Source of the DNA: Zoogloeaceae bacterium G21618-S1
GTDB taxonomy: Bacteria; Pseudomonadota; Gammaproteobacteria; Burkholderiales; Rhodocyclaceae
DNA: 64,000 nucleotides
Direction: 5' to 3'
Assembly (NCBI GenBank): GCA_027214125.1
Contig: JAPWHF010000002.1
Location: 124,001-188,000 of the forward strand
Numbering within the stretch: the first letter of the stretch is position 1; the number at the start of each line of letters is the position of its first letter. The notes under the pieces are model-generated. The model was not told the origin of the DNA, did not search any database, and saw only the letters and a program-made list of their open reading frames with translations. Positions 55,584 through 64,000 of the stretch are shown piece after piece. Position numbers and translations under genes: made by a program.

Positions 55584-56561
55584 TTAGCGGTTGCGCATCA
55601 GCAGCGGACGCAGTGTGTCCGCGAGATTGTCTGCATCAAACTTTGCAACGTAGGCATCCACGCCCACGCGCTTCCCCATGGCCCGATTGGCCTCGGACGA
55701 CAAGGACGAATGCATCACCACGGGGATGCCTTCAAAGCGGATATCGGCCTTGATATTGCGCGTCAGCACATAGCCGTCCATTTCGGGCATTTCTGCATCG
55801 ACCAGGATCAAATCGACTTCATCGATCAGCGGTCGGCCGCAGGCGTGCGCGTGCTTGGCCATGCCTTCGAGACGCGTCCACGCTTCGAGCCCGTTCTGGG
55901 CATGCTTGTGTTTGACGTCGAGTTTGTCGAGGACTTCAGCGATCTTCTTGCGCGCCACGGCAGAGTCATCAACAAAGAAGATATTCACGTCATGCTCGGC
56001 GTTGAGCGGCTCGATGTTGCCGATGATCGCTTCGCCAAAGGTGTTCGCGAGGATGGTCTCGACATCGAGGATCGACACCAGCGTGCCGTCGGGCAACTCG
56101 GTAATCGCGGTAATGAAGCTATTGACGCCGCTCGACACGTTTTCGGGCGTACGCACCTTGTCCCAGTCCACCCGGATGATGCGGTCCACTTCATCGACCA
56201 GGAAGCCAAGCGTGCGCTTGCTGTATTCGGTCACCATCATCGAGCCGCCGAGCGGATCACCCGGCTGCGTCAGCTCCAGCACCTTGGCCAGGGCCAGTAC
56301 AGGAATGACGTTGCCACGCAGCGAAATCAAGCCTTCGACGCCCTTGGGCATGTTCGGTGCCTTGGTGACGAACGGCGCCTTGGACACCTCTCGCACCTTG
56401 AACACGTTGATCCCGAAGGTCTCGCCCGTACCGAGGGAGAACAACAGAATCTCCATCCGGTTGGAACCGGCCAGGGTCGTGCGCGCATCTACCGCGTCGA
56501 GCAGATTCTTCTCTGCGGCCGCGTAGGCTTCGCTCTTGGTTTTTGCCTGCACTTTGCTCAT
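55584..56561 (-). CDS. cheV: CheV coupling protein (CheW domain plus receiver), copy 1
   Basis: A 325-residue CheV. The CheW-like domain (about 25-180) contains ILLFSLGTGETFGINVFKVREV and EGLISLRGNVIPVLAL. The receiver (about 190-320) has IFFVDDSAVARKKI and the Asp in LILVDAEMPEMDGY. The ATG at 56561 is 9 bases from GAGG and is preferred over one that abuts it. It lies 15 bp after the second cheV gene; the two are tandem paralogues. Confidence 0.95.
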   Translation of the reverse strand: MSKVQAKTKSEAYAAAEKNLLDAVDARTTLAGSNRMEILLFSLGTGETFGINVFKVREVSKAPFVTKAPNMPKGVEGLISLRGNVIPVLALAKVLELTQPGDPLGGSMMVTEYSKRTLGFLVDEVDRIIRVDWDKVRTPENVSSGVNSFITAITELPDGTLVSILDVETILANTFGEAIIGNIEPLNAEHDVNIFFVDDSAVARKKIAEVLDKLDVKHKHAQNGLEAWTRLEGMAKHAHACGRPLIDEVDLILVDAEMPEMDGYVLTRNIKADIRFEGIPVVMHSSLSSEANRAMGKRVGVDAYVAKFDADNLADTLRPLLMRNR

Positions 56562-56576
56562 GTGCGTCATCCTCGC

Positions 56577-57545
56577 TCAGGCCGCCGCAGCGTCCGATTC
56601 GCCTTTATTCAGCAAGCGTCGCAACGTCGACGACAAACGCTGGGGTTCGAACTTGGGAACGTATTCATCCACCCCGACCGACAGTCCAAGCTGCTGATTC
56701 GACATCCCGGACAGGGACGAATGCATCAACACGGGGACACCTTCGAAGCGGGGGTCGGACTTGATCTTCTTGGTCAGGATGTAGCCATCCATTTCCGGCA
56801 TCTCGATATCGGTGAGCACCACGCCGACCAGATCCTTGACCTTGCAACCGGTGCTATCGGCCACGAGCGCAATCTTCTGCAGCTCTTCCCAGGCCATGCG
56901 TCCATTCACTGCAACAATGCCCTTTACGCCCAATACTTCCAGTGTGCGGGCAATCTGGTTGCGTGCCACGGACGAGTCATCGGCATACAGCACCGTCGCC
57001 TCTGGATTGCCGATCGGCTCGATGCCTTTGAACAGGTGATCGTCGTCGTATCCAGTGGTCTCCGAAAGCACCTTTTCCACGTCGAGCATCATCACCAGTT
57101 CGCCATTGGGCAGTTCGGTCACGGCCGTGACCAGTCCGCCCAGCTTGGCGGCCAGCATCTGTGGTGGCACGCGCATCTGCGACCAGTCCAGACGGAGGAT
57201 GGTGTCCACCGCTTCGACCAGAAAACCCTGGGTGTGACCGTTGTATTCGGTCACGATCATGATGTCGCGCTCCGACTCCAGTCCGATGCCGGCGTACTTG
57301 GCCAGATCGACCACCGGCACCAGGGTGCCGCGCAAACTGACCATGCCTTCGACCGAGCTTGGCATTTCGGGCGCTGCCGTAATGTTCGGCGTGCGCATGA
57401 CCTCGCGCACCTTGAAAACGTTAATGCCAAATGTCTCGCGGCGTCCGGTACGCGAATCCGTCCCTAGCGAGAACAGCAGGATCTCCAACTTGTTGGTACC
57501 TGCGAGGCGGGTACGCGCATCGATATTCTTGAGCAAATCCGACAT
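56577..57545 (-). CDS. cheV: CheV coupling protein, copy 2
   Basis: A 322-residue CheV paralogue of the next gene, with the same layout: a CheW domain (ILLFSLGTDSRTGRRETFGI, then EGMVSLRGTLVPVVDLAKYAG) and a receiver (VLYADDSSVARNQI and VVLTDIEMPEMDGY). It starts with GGAGA upstream of the ATG at 57545. CheV can tie receptors to CheA as CheW does, with control by phosphorylation. No cheW gene is seen in this window. Confidence 0.95.
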   Translation of the reverse strand: MSDLLKNIDARTRLAGTNKLEILLFSLGTDSRTGRRETFGINVFKVREVMRTPNITAAPEMPSSVEGMVSLRGTLVPVVDLAKYAGIGLESERDIMIVTEYNGHTQGFLVEAVDTILRLDWSQMRVPPQMLAAKLGGLVTAVTELPNGELVMMLDVEKVLSETTGYDDDHLFKGIEPIGNPEATVLYADDSSVARNQIARTLEVLGVKGIVAVNGRMAWEELQKIALVADSTGCKVKDLVGVVLTDIEMPEMDGYILTKKIKSDPRFEGVPVLMHSSLSGMSNQQLGLSVGVDEYVPKFEPQRLSSTLRRLLNKGESDAAAA

Positions 57546-57636
57546 CTTGTTTCTCCGTTGATGCTCTACCACCTCAGTGGCCAAACATCCTCTTGGCTAT
57601 TTCTGCTACTACTAACGGCACGTTGCCGATAGACCT

Positions 57637-59316
57637 TTAGGCACGATACCCAACCCGGAATCCGCCCCAATGCCGGCCATTGACATACACAGGTGCCGAC
57701 ACGTCGTGGAAAATTTCACCGGTGTCACGGCGATAGGTCTGGATCAGAAATTCAAGCTCATGTGCGCCGCACTGGCGCCCCACCGGGTCATCAAAAACAC
57801 GCTTGGTGCGGTTGCCGACAAAGTCTTTCTCGTAGTCCCCAGTGAGCGGCTGTGAGAACACCTTGTTGTGCGTTGGCACATAGGCCTTGTTGTCGGTGCT
57901 GATCGCATACGCGGCCTGAGGATGCTCCTTGAGCACCGGCTCCTGAATTCCCGGTAATATCTCGTCTGCCAGCTTGTCATAGCGCGAACTGAATTTTTGC
58001 GGCTTGGTATTCGGGATCGGATCGTACTTGCGATCAAACAGCGCCTCGAGCGTGATTCGCTTGCTGCTCACCGCCAACTCAAACGCAGCGCCCACCTTGG
58101 CAGCTGCCGCCTTGGCCAGATCAGGCATCTGCGCATGAACCTTCATGGCAGCCTCACCTGTCGCCCCCAACCGGAACACCTTGCTGATCTCGTGCAGGTT
58201 GACCGCAAGGCTTTCGAGGCGCTGGGCCTCGCTCAAAGTCGCCGAGGCGCCCTCGGTGTTGCGTTCCACCATCACCATGATTTCTCGCACATTGGACACC
58301 ACGCCGTCTGCGACCCGGCTCTGCTGACTGATCGCCACCGCAATGGCGTCGATCTTCTCCATGGTTTCGGTCGCGCCGCGGTTAATCTTGTCGAGCGAAT
58401 CGGCCGCCTGGCGGGCCAACTCAGCACCAGAACGCGCCTGGTCGCTACCCGCCTTGATCGACCCGATGGCGGTGCGCGTTTCGACCTGGATGGCTTCGAT
58501 CATCGCGCTGATTTCAGTCGTTGCCGTGGACGTCCGCTCCGCCAGCTTGCGCACCTCATCGGCCACCACGGCGAAGCCACGGCCTTGTTCGCCTGCGCGT
58601 GCCGCTTCGATAGCCGCGTTGAGCGCCAGCAGATTGGTCTGATCGGCGATTTCCCGAATGACTTTGACGATGCCGCTGATCGCTTCGGATCGCTCACCCA
58701 GAGCCGCAATCACTTGCGCTGACTGCTCGACCGACTTGGCGATCCGCTCGATCTCGTTGGAGGCCTCGGACACGATGCGTCCGCCTTCCAGCGACAATTC
58801 GCGTGCCTGCTGCGCGTTCTGCGCGGTTTGCCCGGCGTGCTCCGCAACGGCATTGACACCCGCGGTCATCTCTTCGATGGAATGCACCATGGTTTCAGAC
58901 TCAATGCGCTGGGTGCGAGAACCCTCCGCCACCTTGCCGGCATGCGCCGACAATTTGTCGGCCGCTTCGGCCACGCGATCGGCATCAAATATCACCTTGC
59001 CGACAATGCCCTGAAAGCTGCCAATGAGTTCGTTGAAGCGTTCGGCGCAGGCGCCCACGGGACCACCGCCGAGTTGCACCCGCTGAGACAGGTCGCCATC
59101 CCGGTACATCCGCGCAAACGCGGCCTGCAAGGTATCGAGCGGCACCAGAATACGGGCCTTGAGCAGTCCGGCCAAAAGGCCCACCATCACCAGGCCAACC
59201 AGCCCGTGCCCCGCAATCAGCGTCACCCCAAGCGGCGCCCCCGCCGCCATCGATATCGCCACACCTGCCGCCGCAGCGATCAGCCCGACAATACCCAATC
59301 CAAGAAACGTCCCCAT
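57637..59316 (-). CDS. Methyl-accepting chemotaxis protein with C-terminal sensor-like domain
   Basis: A 559-residue receptor. Two short N-terminal membrane helices (about 3-27 and 32-52) have almost no periplasmic loop, so it senses inside the cell or membrane. A HAMP-like stretch follows ([22 protein letters not shown]), then the signalling domain with hairpin tip [22 protein letters not shown]-type sequence. After it, about 140 residues form a Cache-like domain ([12 protein letters not shown] ... [17 protein letters not shown]). GGAAAGGA precedes the ATG at 59316. Confidence 0.9.
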   Translation of the reverse strand: MGTFLGLGIVGLIAAAAGVAISMAAGAPLGVTLIAGHGLVGLVMVGLLAGLLKARILVPLDTLQAAFARMYRDGDLSQRVQLGGGPVGACAERFNELIGSFQGIVGKVIFDADRVAEAADKLSAHAGKVAEGSRTQRIESETMVHSIEEMTAGVNAVAEHAGQTAQNAQQARELSLEGGRIVSEASNEIERIAKSVEQSAQVIAALGERSEAISGIVKVIREIADQTNLLALNAAIEAARAGEQGRGFAVVADEVRKLAERTSTATTEISAMIEAIQVETRTAIGSIKAGSDQARSGAELARQAADSLDKINRGATETMEKIDAIAVAISQQSRVADGVVSNVREIMVMVERNTEGASATLSEAQRLESLAVNLHEISKVFRLGATGEAAMKVHAQMPDLAKAAAAKVGAAFELAVSSKRITLEALFDRKYDPIPNTKPQKFSSRYDKLADEILPGIQEPVLKEHPQAAYAISTDNKAYVPTHNKVFSQPLTGDYEKDFVGNRTKRVFDDPVGRQCGAHELEFLIQTYRRDTGEIFHDVSAPVYVNGRHWGGFRVGYRA

Positions 59317-59481
59317 TTCCTTTCCCCTTCCCGATTTCAATCGGGATACTTTCTCTATGTATCGAAGCAATCCGTGTCTTGCTGCTGTAAAGCGGATTAC
59401 GGGTCGGGGGACGCAATCTTTAGCGGCGTTTTCGTGCAATACGAGGAACGGTTGCCCTGCGACGGCGGGCGTTGACGAACA

Positions 59482-59519
59482 AAAGCCGCTGCGGGCCCGA
59501 ACGGGCCCGCAGCGGCTTT
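59482..59519. terminator. Very stable 17-bp perfect hairpin
   Basis: AAAGCCGCTGCGGGCCC (59482-59498) and its exact inverse (59503-59519) close on GAAC. On the minus strand a CTTTTG tract follows, so it can terminate transcription after the STAS gene; on the plus strand CTATTTCTTT follows. The rest of the 250-bp gap shows no gene. Confidence 0.75.
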
Positions 59520-59566
59520 CTATTTCTTTCGTACTATCTTCGCGCGAAGATACGCGCCATCGAAGC

Positions 59567-59866
59567 TCAGCTAATCGCGAATAACTTGCCGAAGTTGGCA
59601 ATGTCGAGCACCTGGCGAACACTGCCACGGGCATTGACCAGTTTCACCTGATGCCCGCCCGTCTTCACCTTGTCGCGCAGCATCAACAACATGCCGAGCG
59701 CGGAGCTATCGAGGTAGGACACTTCACCCAGATCGACATGCACGTCGCCCGCTTTGCCGAGCGCACGATCCACACTGTCTCGAAACTCGCGGTGCGCATT
59801 GAAATCAAATCGCCCGACCAGCTTGATCACCGCGCCCGACTCGCCTTGATTAACCGTTACGTCCAT
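59567..59866 (-). CDS. STAS domain protein (anti-sigma factor antagonist type)
   Basis: A 99-residue STAS protein. The phosphorylatable serine pair is in [17 protein letters not shown] (about 52-68), and [16 protein letters not shown] leads it. Such proteins reply to an anti-sigma kinase, or act as partner switches. It sits between cheB and an MCP gene in the che locus, and no partner kinase or phosphatase is adjacent. Confidence 0.92.
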   Translation of the reverse strand: MDVTVNQGESGAVIKLVGRFDFNAHREFRDSVDRALGKAGDVHVDLGEVSYLDSSALGMLLMLRDKVKTGGHQVKLVNARGSVRQVLDIANFGKLFAIS

Positions 59867-59899
59867 ATCGATCCCCTATCCTTACCTTGCCTATCCAGC

Positions 59900-60973
59900 T
59901 CACGCGCCGTGCTTCGCAGTGGCGGTCGCGCCACCGCTTAATCGGCTCATGATGCGTTGTGCCACTTCAGCGAGCGGCGCCACTTCGGACACTGCCCCAA
60001 TGGCCACCGCTTCTCGCGGCATGCCGTAAACCACACAACTGGCCTGATCCTGCCCGATCGTCCACGCACCGGTACGATGCATGGCCAACAAACCCTGGGC
60101 GCCATCCTTGCCCATACCGGTCAACAAAACGCCCAGCGCGGCCTTGCCGGCCTGGTCCGCGGCCGAATGGAACAAGACATCGACCGAAGGCCGGTGCCGA
60201 TTGACCGGATCGGCGCGCGAAAGCTCGCAATGATAGGCCAGTCCGCGCCGCTTGAGCAGCAGATGTGAATGCCCCGGCGCCAGATACGCGCACCCGGGCT
60301 CAACGCGCTCGCCGTTCTCAGCTTCTTTTACGTGGATCTGACTGAGGCTGTCCAGCCGCTTGGCAAAGGCGCCGGTAAACATCTCGGGCATATGTTGCAC
60401 GATTAACACAGGCGGACAATGCTTGGGCAGGCGGGTCAAGACCTCGCGGATCGCCTCGGTACCACCGGTCGAGGCGCCAATGCAGACGATGCGCCCCTGC
60501 GCCGTGCGCGCACTGTGCTGCCCCACCGCGGAGTCGACCGGCGGGGTCGCACTTTCGGGCACAAAACGATGGACGTGTGCCGCCCGTGCGGCGCGAATCT
60601 TGTCGCAGATTTCGTCCGAATATGCCGCCAGTGACGACGGATTTCGAGCATCCGGCTTACCGAGTACGTCGACGGCGCCCAATTCCAGCGCCATGATCGA
60701 CGCGCTGGAATCCTTGCCGGTAAACGCGGAAACCATCACGACCGGCATCGGTCGCAAGCGCATCAGCCGCTCGAGAAACTCCAGCCCGTCCATTCGCGGC
60801 ATTTCGACGTCAAGCGTAAGTACATCGGGATTGAGCGACTTGATCATCTCCCGCGCAATCAATGCGTCAGCCGCGACACCGACAACGGTCATGTCTGCTT
60901 GCGCGTCGATCACCCGGCGAAGCAGCATCCGCGTTGCAGCGGAATCGTCACAGATCAGCACTTTGATGGTCAT
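59900..60973 (-). CDS. cheB: Protein-glutamate methylesterase/deamidase CheB
   Basis: A 357-residue response regulator-methylesterase. The receiver Asp55 is in VLTLDVEMPRMDGLEFL. The esterase triad is in CIGASTGGTEAI (Ser), VQHMPEMFTGAFA (His) and TGMGKDGAQG (Asp). It removes methyl groups from MCPs for adaptation. Its start overlaps the cheD stop by 4 bp. Confidence 0.97.
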   Translation of the reverse strand: MTIKVLICDDSAATRMLLRRVIDAQADMTVVGVAADALIAREMIKSLNPDVLTLDVEMPRMDGLEFLERLMRLRPMPVVMVSAFTGKDSSASIMALELGAVDVLGKPDARNPSSLAAYSDEICDKIRAARAAHVHRFVPESATPPVDSAVGQHSARTAQGRIVCIGASTGGTEAIREVLTRLPKHCPPVLIVQHMPEMFTGAFAKRLDSLSQIHVKEAENGERVEPGCAYLAPGHSHLLLKRRGLAYHCELSRADPVNRHRPSVDVLFHSAADQAGKAALGVLLTGMGKDGAQGLLAMHRTGAWTIGQDQASCVVYGMPREAVAIGAVSEVAPLAEVAQRIMSRLSGGATATAKHGA

Positions 60974-61626
60974 CTGCGCCTCCGAATCGGTTCGGCGTCA
61001 AACAGCTCCACCTCGCCCGCAATCGGCGCCGCAAGTAACCGGCGCTGATACATCCATTCGCGCTGGAGTTCGGCGCTCTGCGACGAGGCGCCTATCCGCT
61101 TCACCATCGCACGGCCGGTGGCAGGGAAAAACACGACCTTGCGCGCATGATCGTCCATCAAATCTTCGGCTACCAACGCAATATCTTCGGTGGCCAGATA
61201 GTCGCGCACGAACTCGGCATTGCGTGCTCCCACGTCACTGCGCGACAAAGATGCCACCACATTGCCGCCGCCAAATACCTTGGCTTCCAGGTACTGGCGC
61301 TGCGCCCCCATTTTCAACAAGTGATTGAGCAGCACCTCCATGGCGAACACCCCATAGCGCGCCGACGCCGACGACACCTGGCAGCCTGCCCCGCCGCCCG
61401 GCAACATGAAGTGGTTCAAGCCGCCCACGCCGAGACGCACATCGCGAATACACGCGGCAACGCATGAACCCAGCACGGTCACAATGGCTTCACCACGGGC
61501 ACTGACGTAATACTCACCCGGCAGGACTTTCACGGCCTCGCGCGCGAACTCCCGGTCGAAATAGCGCTGGGTGGCCAGATGCTCTGAAACCTCAGCGTGT
61601 GTCGCGCGGGGCATCGCTGCGCTCAT
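60970..61626 (-). CDS. cheD: Chemoreceptor glutamine deamidase CheD
   Basis: A 218-residue deamidase. The nucleophile Cys is in TVLGSCVAACIRD and its His partner in GGLNHFMLPGGG, with AKVFGGGNV later. It prepares receptor glutamines for methylation. Start choice is open: the ATG at 61626 or at 61614 inside the cheR gene; both have weak ribosome sites. It overlaps cheR by about 30 bp. Confidence 0.93.
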   Translation of the reverse strand: MSAAMPRATHAEVSEHLATQRYFDREFAREAVKVLPGEYYVSARGEAIVTVLGSCVAACIRDVRLGVGGLNHFMLPGGGAGCQVSSASARYGVFAMEVLLNHLLKMGAQRQYLEAKVFGGGNVVASLSRSDVGARNAEFVRDYLATEDIALVAEDLMDDHARKVVFFPATGRAMVKRIGASSQSAELQREWMYQRRLLAAPIAGEVELFDAEPIRRRR

Positions 61627-62527
61627 AAACCGTTCGCCCGCGGGAACGAAACAAATCCGCCGCATGAAGGAAACTCTCGGAATGCCCCGCAAACAGGAGC
61701 CCTTCCCGTTTCAGCAGGGGCGCAAAGCGCTGCAAGATGCCGTACTGGGTCGGTTTGTCGAAATAAATCATCACGTTTCGGCAGAAGATGAAGTCCAGCG
61801 GCCCCGACACCGTATAGCGCGCGTCGAGCAAATTCACCTGCCGAAAACTAATCAAACGTTGCAGTTCGGGGCGCACGCGCACCTGATCCGTCTGGCTGCC
61901 AACCCCCTTGAGAAAAAACCGCCGCACACGCGCCGGGTCCATCCGTTCAATCCGGTCGGCGCGATAAATGCCCGCCCGCCCATGGGCCAGCACATTGGTA
62001 TCGATGTCGCTCGCCAGGATCTGCACTGGTGGTGTCAGGGTGTTGAACGCCTCGCAGGCGGTCATCGCCAGCGAATAAGGCTCCTCACCGGTGGAAGCCG
62101 CGGTACACCAGATTTTGATCGGCTGCCGGTCGCCCAGTTGCTTGAGCTGCTCGGCGAGAATATCGAAATGGTGCGCTTCGCGAAAAAACGAAGTGAGATT
62201 GGTCGTCAAGGAATTGATGAAAGTCTCGGCCTCGGCCTTGTCGCGTTCGAGCCTGCCCAGATAGTCCGCGAAGGTTTTATCCCCACACGCGCGCAGGCGA
62301 CGCGACAGGCGGCTGTAAACCATGTCTTCCTTGGCACTCGACAGCGAAATGCCCGCGCGCTGATGAATCAGCTTTCGAATCTTGTCGAAGTCAGCCGTGG
62401 TGAATTGGAACTCGCGCATCGGCGAGGCCACCTGAATCGGTGACACTCCGCGGGTTCGGCTGGACGAGCTCCCCAGAGATGACGTTCCTACACTGGAGGA
62501 GAGGGGGCGCTTGAAGTCTTCAGCCAT
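61592..62527 (-). CDS. cheR: Chemotaxis methyltransferase CheR
   Basis: A 311-residue SAM-dependent methyltransferase. A Ser-rich N-terminal segment (about 8-30) precedes the helical CheR-N domain (FDKIRKLIHQRAGISL). The catalytic domain has IWCTAASTGEEPYSLAM (SAM loop), ILASDIDTNVL and FCRNVMIYFD. GGAGG lies 10 bases before the ATG at 62527. It starts 2 bp after the upstream MCP stop. Confidence 0.96.
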   Translation of the reverse strand: MAEDFKRPLSSSVGTSSLGSSSSRTRGVSPIQVASPMREFQFTTADFDKIRKLIHQRAGISLSSAKEDMVYSRLSRRLRACGDKTFADYLGRLERDKAEAETFINSLTTNLTSFFREAHHFDILAEQLKQLGDRQPIKIWCTAASTGEEPYSLAMTACEAFNTLTPPVQILASDIDTNVLAHGRAGIYRADRIERMDPARVRRFFLKGVGSQTDQVRVRPELQRLISFRQVNLLDARYTVSGPLDFIFCRNVMIYFDKPTQYGILQRFAPLLKREGLLFAGHSESFLHAADLFRSRGRTVYERSDAPRDTR

Positions 62528-62529
62528 GC

Positions 62530-64000
62530 TCAGAACTCCTCCCACTCATCTTCGAGCACGCTGCCGCGCGCGCGCTTGACCTTGGGCAATGGCGCCGCCA
62601 CGTGCGCGCGTCGCGTGGTTCGCGTAGGCAAGGTCGCCACTTTGGATCGGCGCGTCGAGGTCGGCACCGGTTCGATCGCGACCGATTCGGCGCTCAGCTG
62701 AAACTGGTGGACCACATCCACCAAGGCCCGCGCCTGATCCTCCAGGCTCACCGCAGCAGCGGTCGCCTGTTCGACCAGGGCGGCGTTGTGCTGGGTCACT
62801 TCGTCCATCTGGCCAACCGCCTGGGTCACCTGCTCGATGCCGGCGCTCTGCTCACGGCTGGCATTTGCGATATCTGTGACCAGTGCAGTGAGTCGCTTGA
62901 AGTTGCCCACCACGGAAGTCATCATCTCGCCGGTATCGTTGACCAATTGCGAGCCGTCTTCGATGGTCCGGGCCGAATCGGCGATCAGCGACTTGATCTC
63001 CTTGGCCGCCTGCGCGCTACGCTGTGCCAAACCCCGCACCTCCGATGCCACCACCGCAAACCCGCGCCCCTGTTCGCCGGCCCGCGCAGCTTCCACCGCG
63101 GCGTTGAGCGCCAGAATATTCGTCTGGAAGGCGATCGTATCGATCACCCCGATAATGTCGCTGATCTTGCGCGCCGAGCTCTGGATGGTCTGCATCATCG
63201 CGACCACTTCCGACATTTTTTCGCCACCCGCCTCGGCCTCGGCATTCGCCGCGACCGCCAATTCGTTCGCCTGGCGAGCACTTGCTGCATTCTGCTGAAC
63301 GGTGGCGTTCAGCTCTTCCATCGAGCTCGCCGTCTCTTCCAACGTGCTGGCCTGCTCTTCGGTCCGACTGGACAGGTCGGCATTGCCGGCCGCGATTTCT
63401 TCGGCCGTGCTATTGACCATGACGGCGCTTTCCTTGATCTGCCCCAACACCTCGCGCAGGCGAGCCACCGTCGTGTTGGTATCTTCCTTGAGCTGCCCAA
63501 GGGTGCCGCCGTACTCGGCCGTAATGGTGCGTGTCAGATCGTCGTTGGCCACACTGTTGAGCACGCCGGCGACGTCGCTCAGCCCCGCATGAATCGTATC
63601 CATCAGGGCATTCAGGTCGCAAGACAACTGGAGGAGGAAGCCGCTCTTGCCCTCTGCCGGCACCCGCTGGCTCAGGTCGCCGTGCGCGGCTGCCTTGACC
63701 AACGCGGCCACTTCCTCTTCGACCGCCACCTCCGCCGTCCGGTCGACCCACTCGATTGCGGTCCCCAAACGGTCGCCTTCGTCATCCAGAACAGGGGTCA
63801 CGGTCAGCCTGAAGGTTCGGCCACCCATATGAATGGTCGCGCAATGGGTAGTGCGAAGCTGCTCAAGCAATCGGCGCTGATGCACCGGTTCCTTGTGGAA
63901 GATGTCGATATTCTGCCCCATCAGACCAGCGGCCGTGAAATGCGGCAAATCCTTGCGAATATCCGCTTCGGCGACGCGGAACATTTCAGCAATGGCGCGG
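62530..64000 (-). CDS. PAS-type methyl-accepting chemotaxis protein, 5'-truncated by the window edge
   Basis: The C-terminal 489 residues of an MCP; the frame stays open to base 64000, so the start lies outside. A PAS-like segment (MGQNIDIFHKEPVHQ, then GTAIEWVDRTAEV) is followed by a HAMP-like linker, methylation helices (SSRTEEQASTLEETASSM) and the signalling hairpin (DTIAFQTNILALNAAVEAAR). No membrane helix lies in the visible part, so it may be soluble like the Tsr-unlike PAS receptors. It ends DEWEEF, fitting the NWETF-type pentapeptide that tethers CheR and CheB. Confidence 0.93.
   Translation of the reverse strand, partial: RAIAEMFRVAEADIRKDLPHFTAAGLMGQNIDIFHKEPVHQRRLLEQLRTTHCATIHMGGRTFRLTVTPVLDDEGDRLGTAIEWVDRTAEVAVEEEVAALVKAAAHGDLSQRVPAEGKSGFLLQLSCDLNALMDTIHAGLSDVAGVLNSVANDDLTRTITAEYGGTLGQLKEDTNTTVARLREVLGQIKESAVMVNSTAEEIAAGNADLSSRTEEQASTLEETASSMEELNATVQQNAASARQANELAVAANAEAEAGGEKMSEVVAMMQTIQSSARKISDIIGVIDTIAFQTNILALNAAVEAARAGEQGRGFAVVASEVRGLAQRSAQAAKEIKSLIADSARTIEDGSQLVNDTGEMMTSVVGNFKRLTALVTDIANASREQSAGIEQVTQAVGQMDEVTQHNAALVEQATAAAVSLEDQARALVDVVHQFQLSAESVAIEPVPTSTRRSKVATLPTRTTRRAHVAAPLPKVKRARGSVLEDEWEEF

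Noticed and set aside
55710-57467. A 585-codon open frame on the plus strand
   Set aside because: It spans both cheV genes in antisense; its internal repetition mirrors the cheV duplication.

Overview
The window is a 64 kb stretch of a high-GC bacterial chromosome. Gene content and order (orn | M48 peptidase-rsgA; exbB-exbD-lpxK-Trm112-kdsB-adk; xseA-sodB; rpsT | murJ; a PEP-CTERM pair; a cheA/Z/Y/V/B/D/R locus) point to a motile betaproteobacterium, most like Rhodocyclales (Azoarcus/Thauera/Denitromonas type). This placement is by recognition of families and synteny, not by a search. About 70 genes are supported. I saw no tRNA, rRNA, insertion sequence, prophage or CRISPR array.

Layout. 0-10.5 kb: 3' end of an aconitase gene, ychJ, a small membrane protein plus RCK potassium channel pair, a lone response regulator, an Ap4A phosphorylase-like gene, a YkgJ Cys-cluster protein, a Liv-type substrate-binding protein, a YecA-like protein, a dusC/TrmB-like tRNA modification pair, arsC and rpmE. 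10.8-19.1 kb: a GT-C glycosyltransferase, orn, an M48 peptidase, rsgA, a thiolase, a CobD/AmpE-like protein, a CoA-type NUDIX hydrolase and an aspartic protease. 19-24 kb: argD-argF-argG followed by DUF2788, ppnP, yajQ and a small YjfB-like motility protein. 24-36 kb: DUF3579, rpsT, murJ, a PEBP protein, then the exbB-exbD-lpxK-Trm112-kdsB-adk-PFK block, xseA, sodB, an ECF-like sigma factor with its zinc anti-sigma factor, and truC.

36.4-51.3 kb holds the least ordinary content. The radical SAM protein ArsS, a sodium:solute symporter and a degenerate metallophosphoesterase form one operon. After a 3.5 kb interruption (two PEP-CTERM genes, an HD-GYP protein with a zinc ribbon, a stand-alone IF-1) comes a second tightly packed run: VTT-domain/mercuric-reductase-like fusion, DUF547, DUF1223, TIGR04283 and TIGR04282 transferases, DUF3047, and a stand-alone version of the oxidoreductase domain often fused to SelD, followed by transaldolase. 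These families are known companions of ArsS, so the two runs look like one split arsenosugar (or related organo-arsenic/selenium) module. No ArsM methyltransferase is visible.

51.7-64 kb is a chemotaxis locus read leftward: a PAS-type MCP with a CheR/CheB-tethering tail, cheR, cheD, cheB, a STAS protein, an MCP with a C-terminal sensor-like domain, two cheV genes, cheY, cheZ and cheA. CheA lacks a recognisable P2 domain and CheZ carries extra copies of a motif like its CheY-docking tail. No cheW lies in the window.

The main non-coding signals are a DnaA-box cluster inside an inverted repeat between exbB and xseA, operator-like inverted repeats at 7439, 10378, 33920 and 43086, and a series of clear intrinsic terminators.
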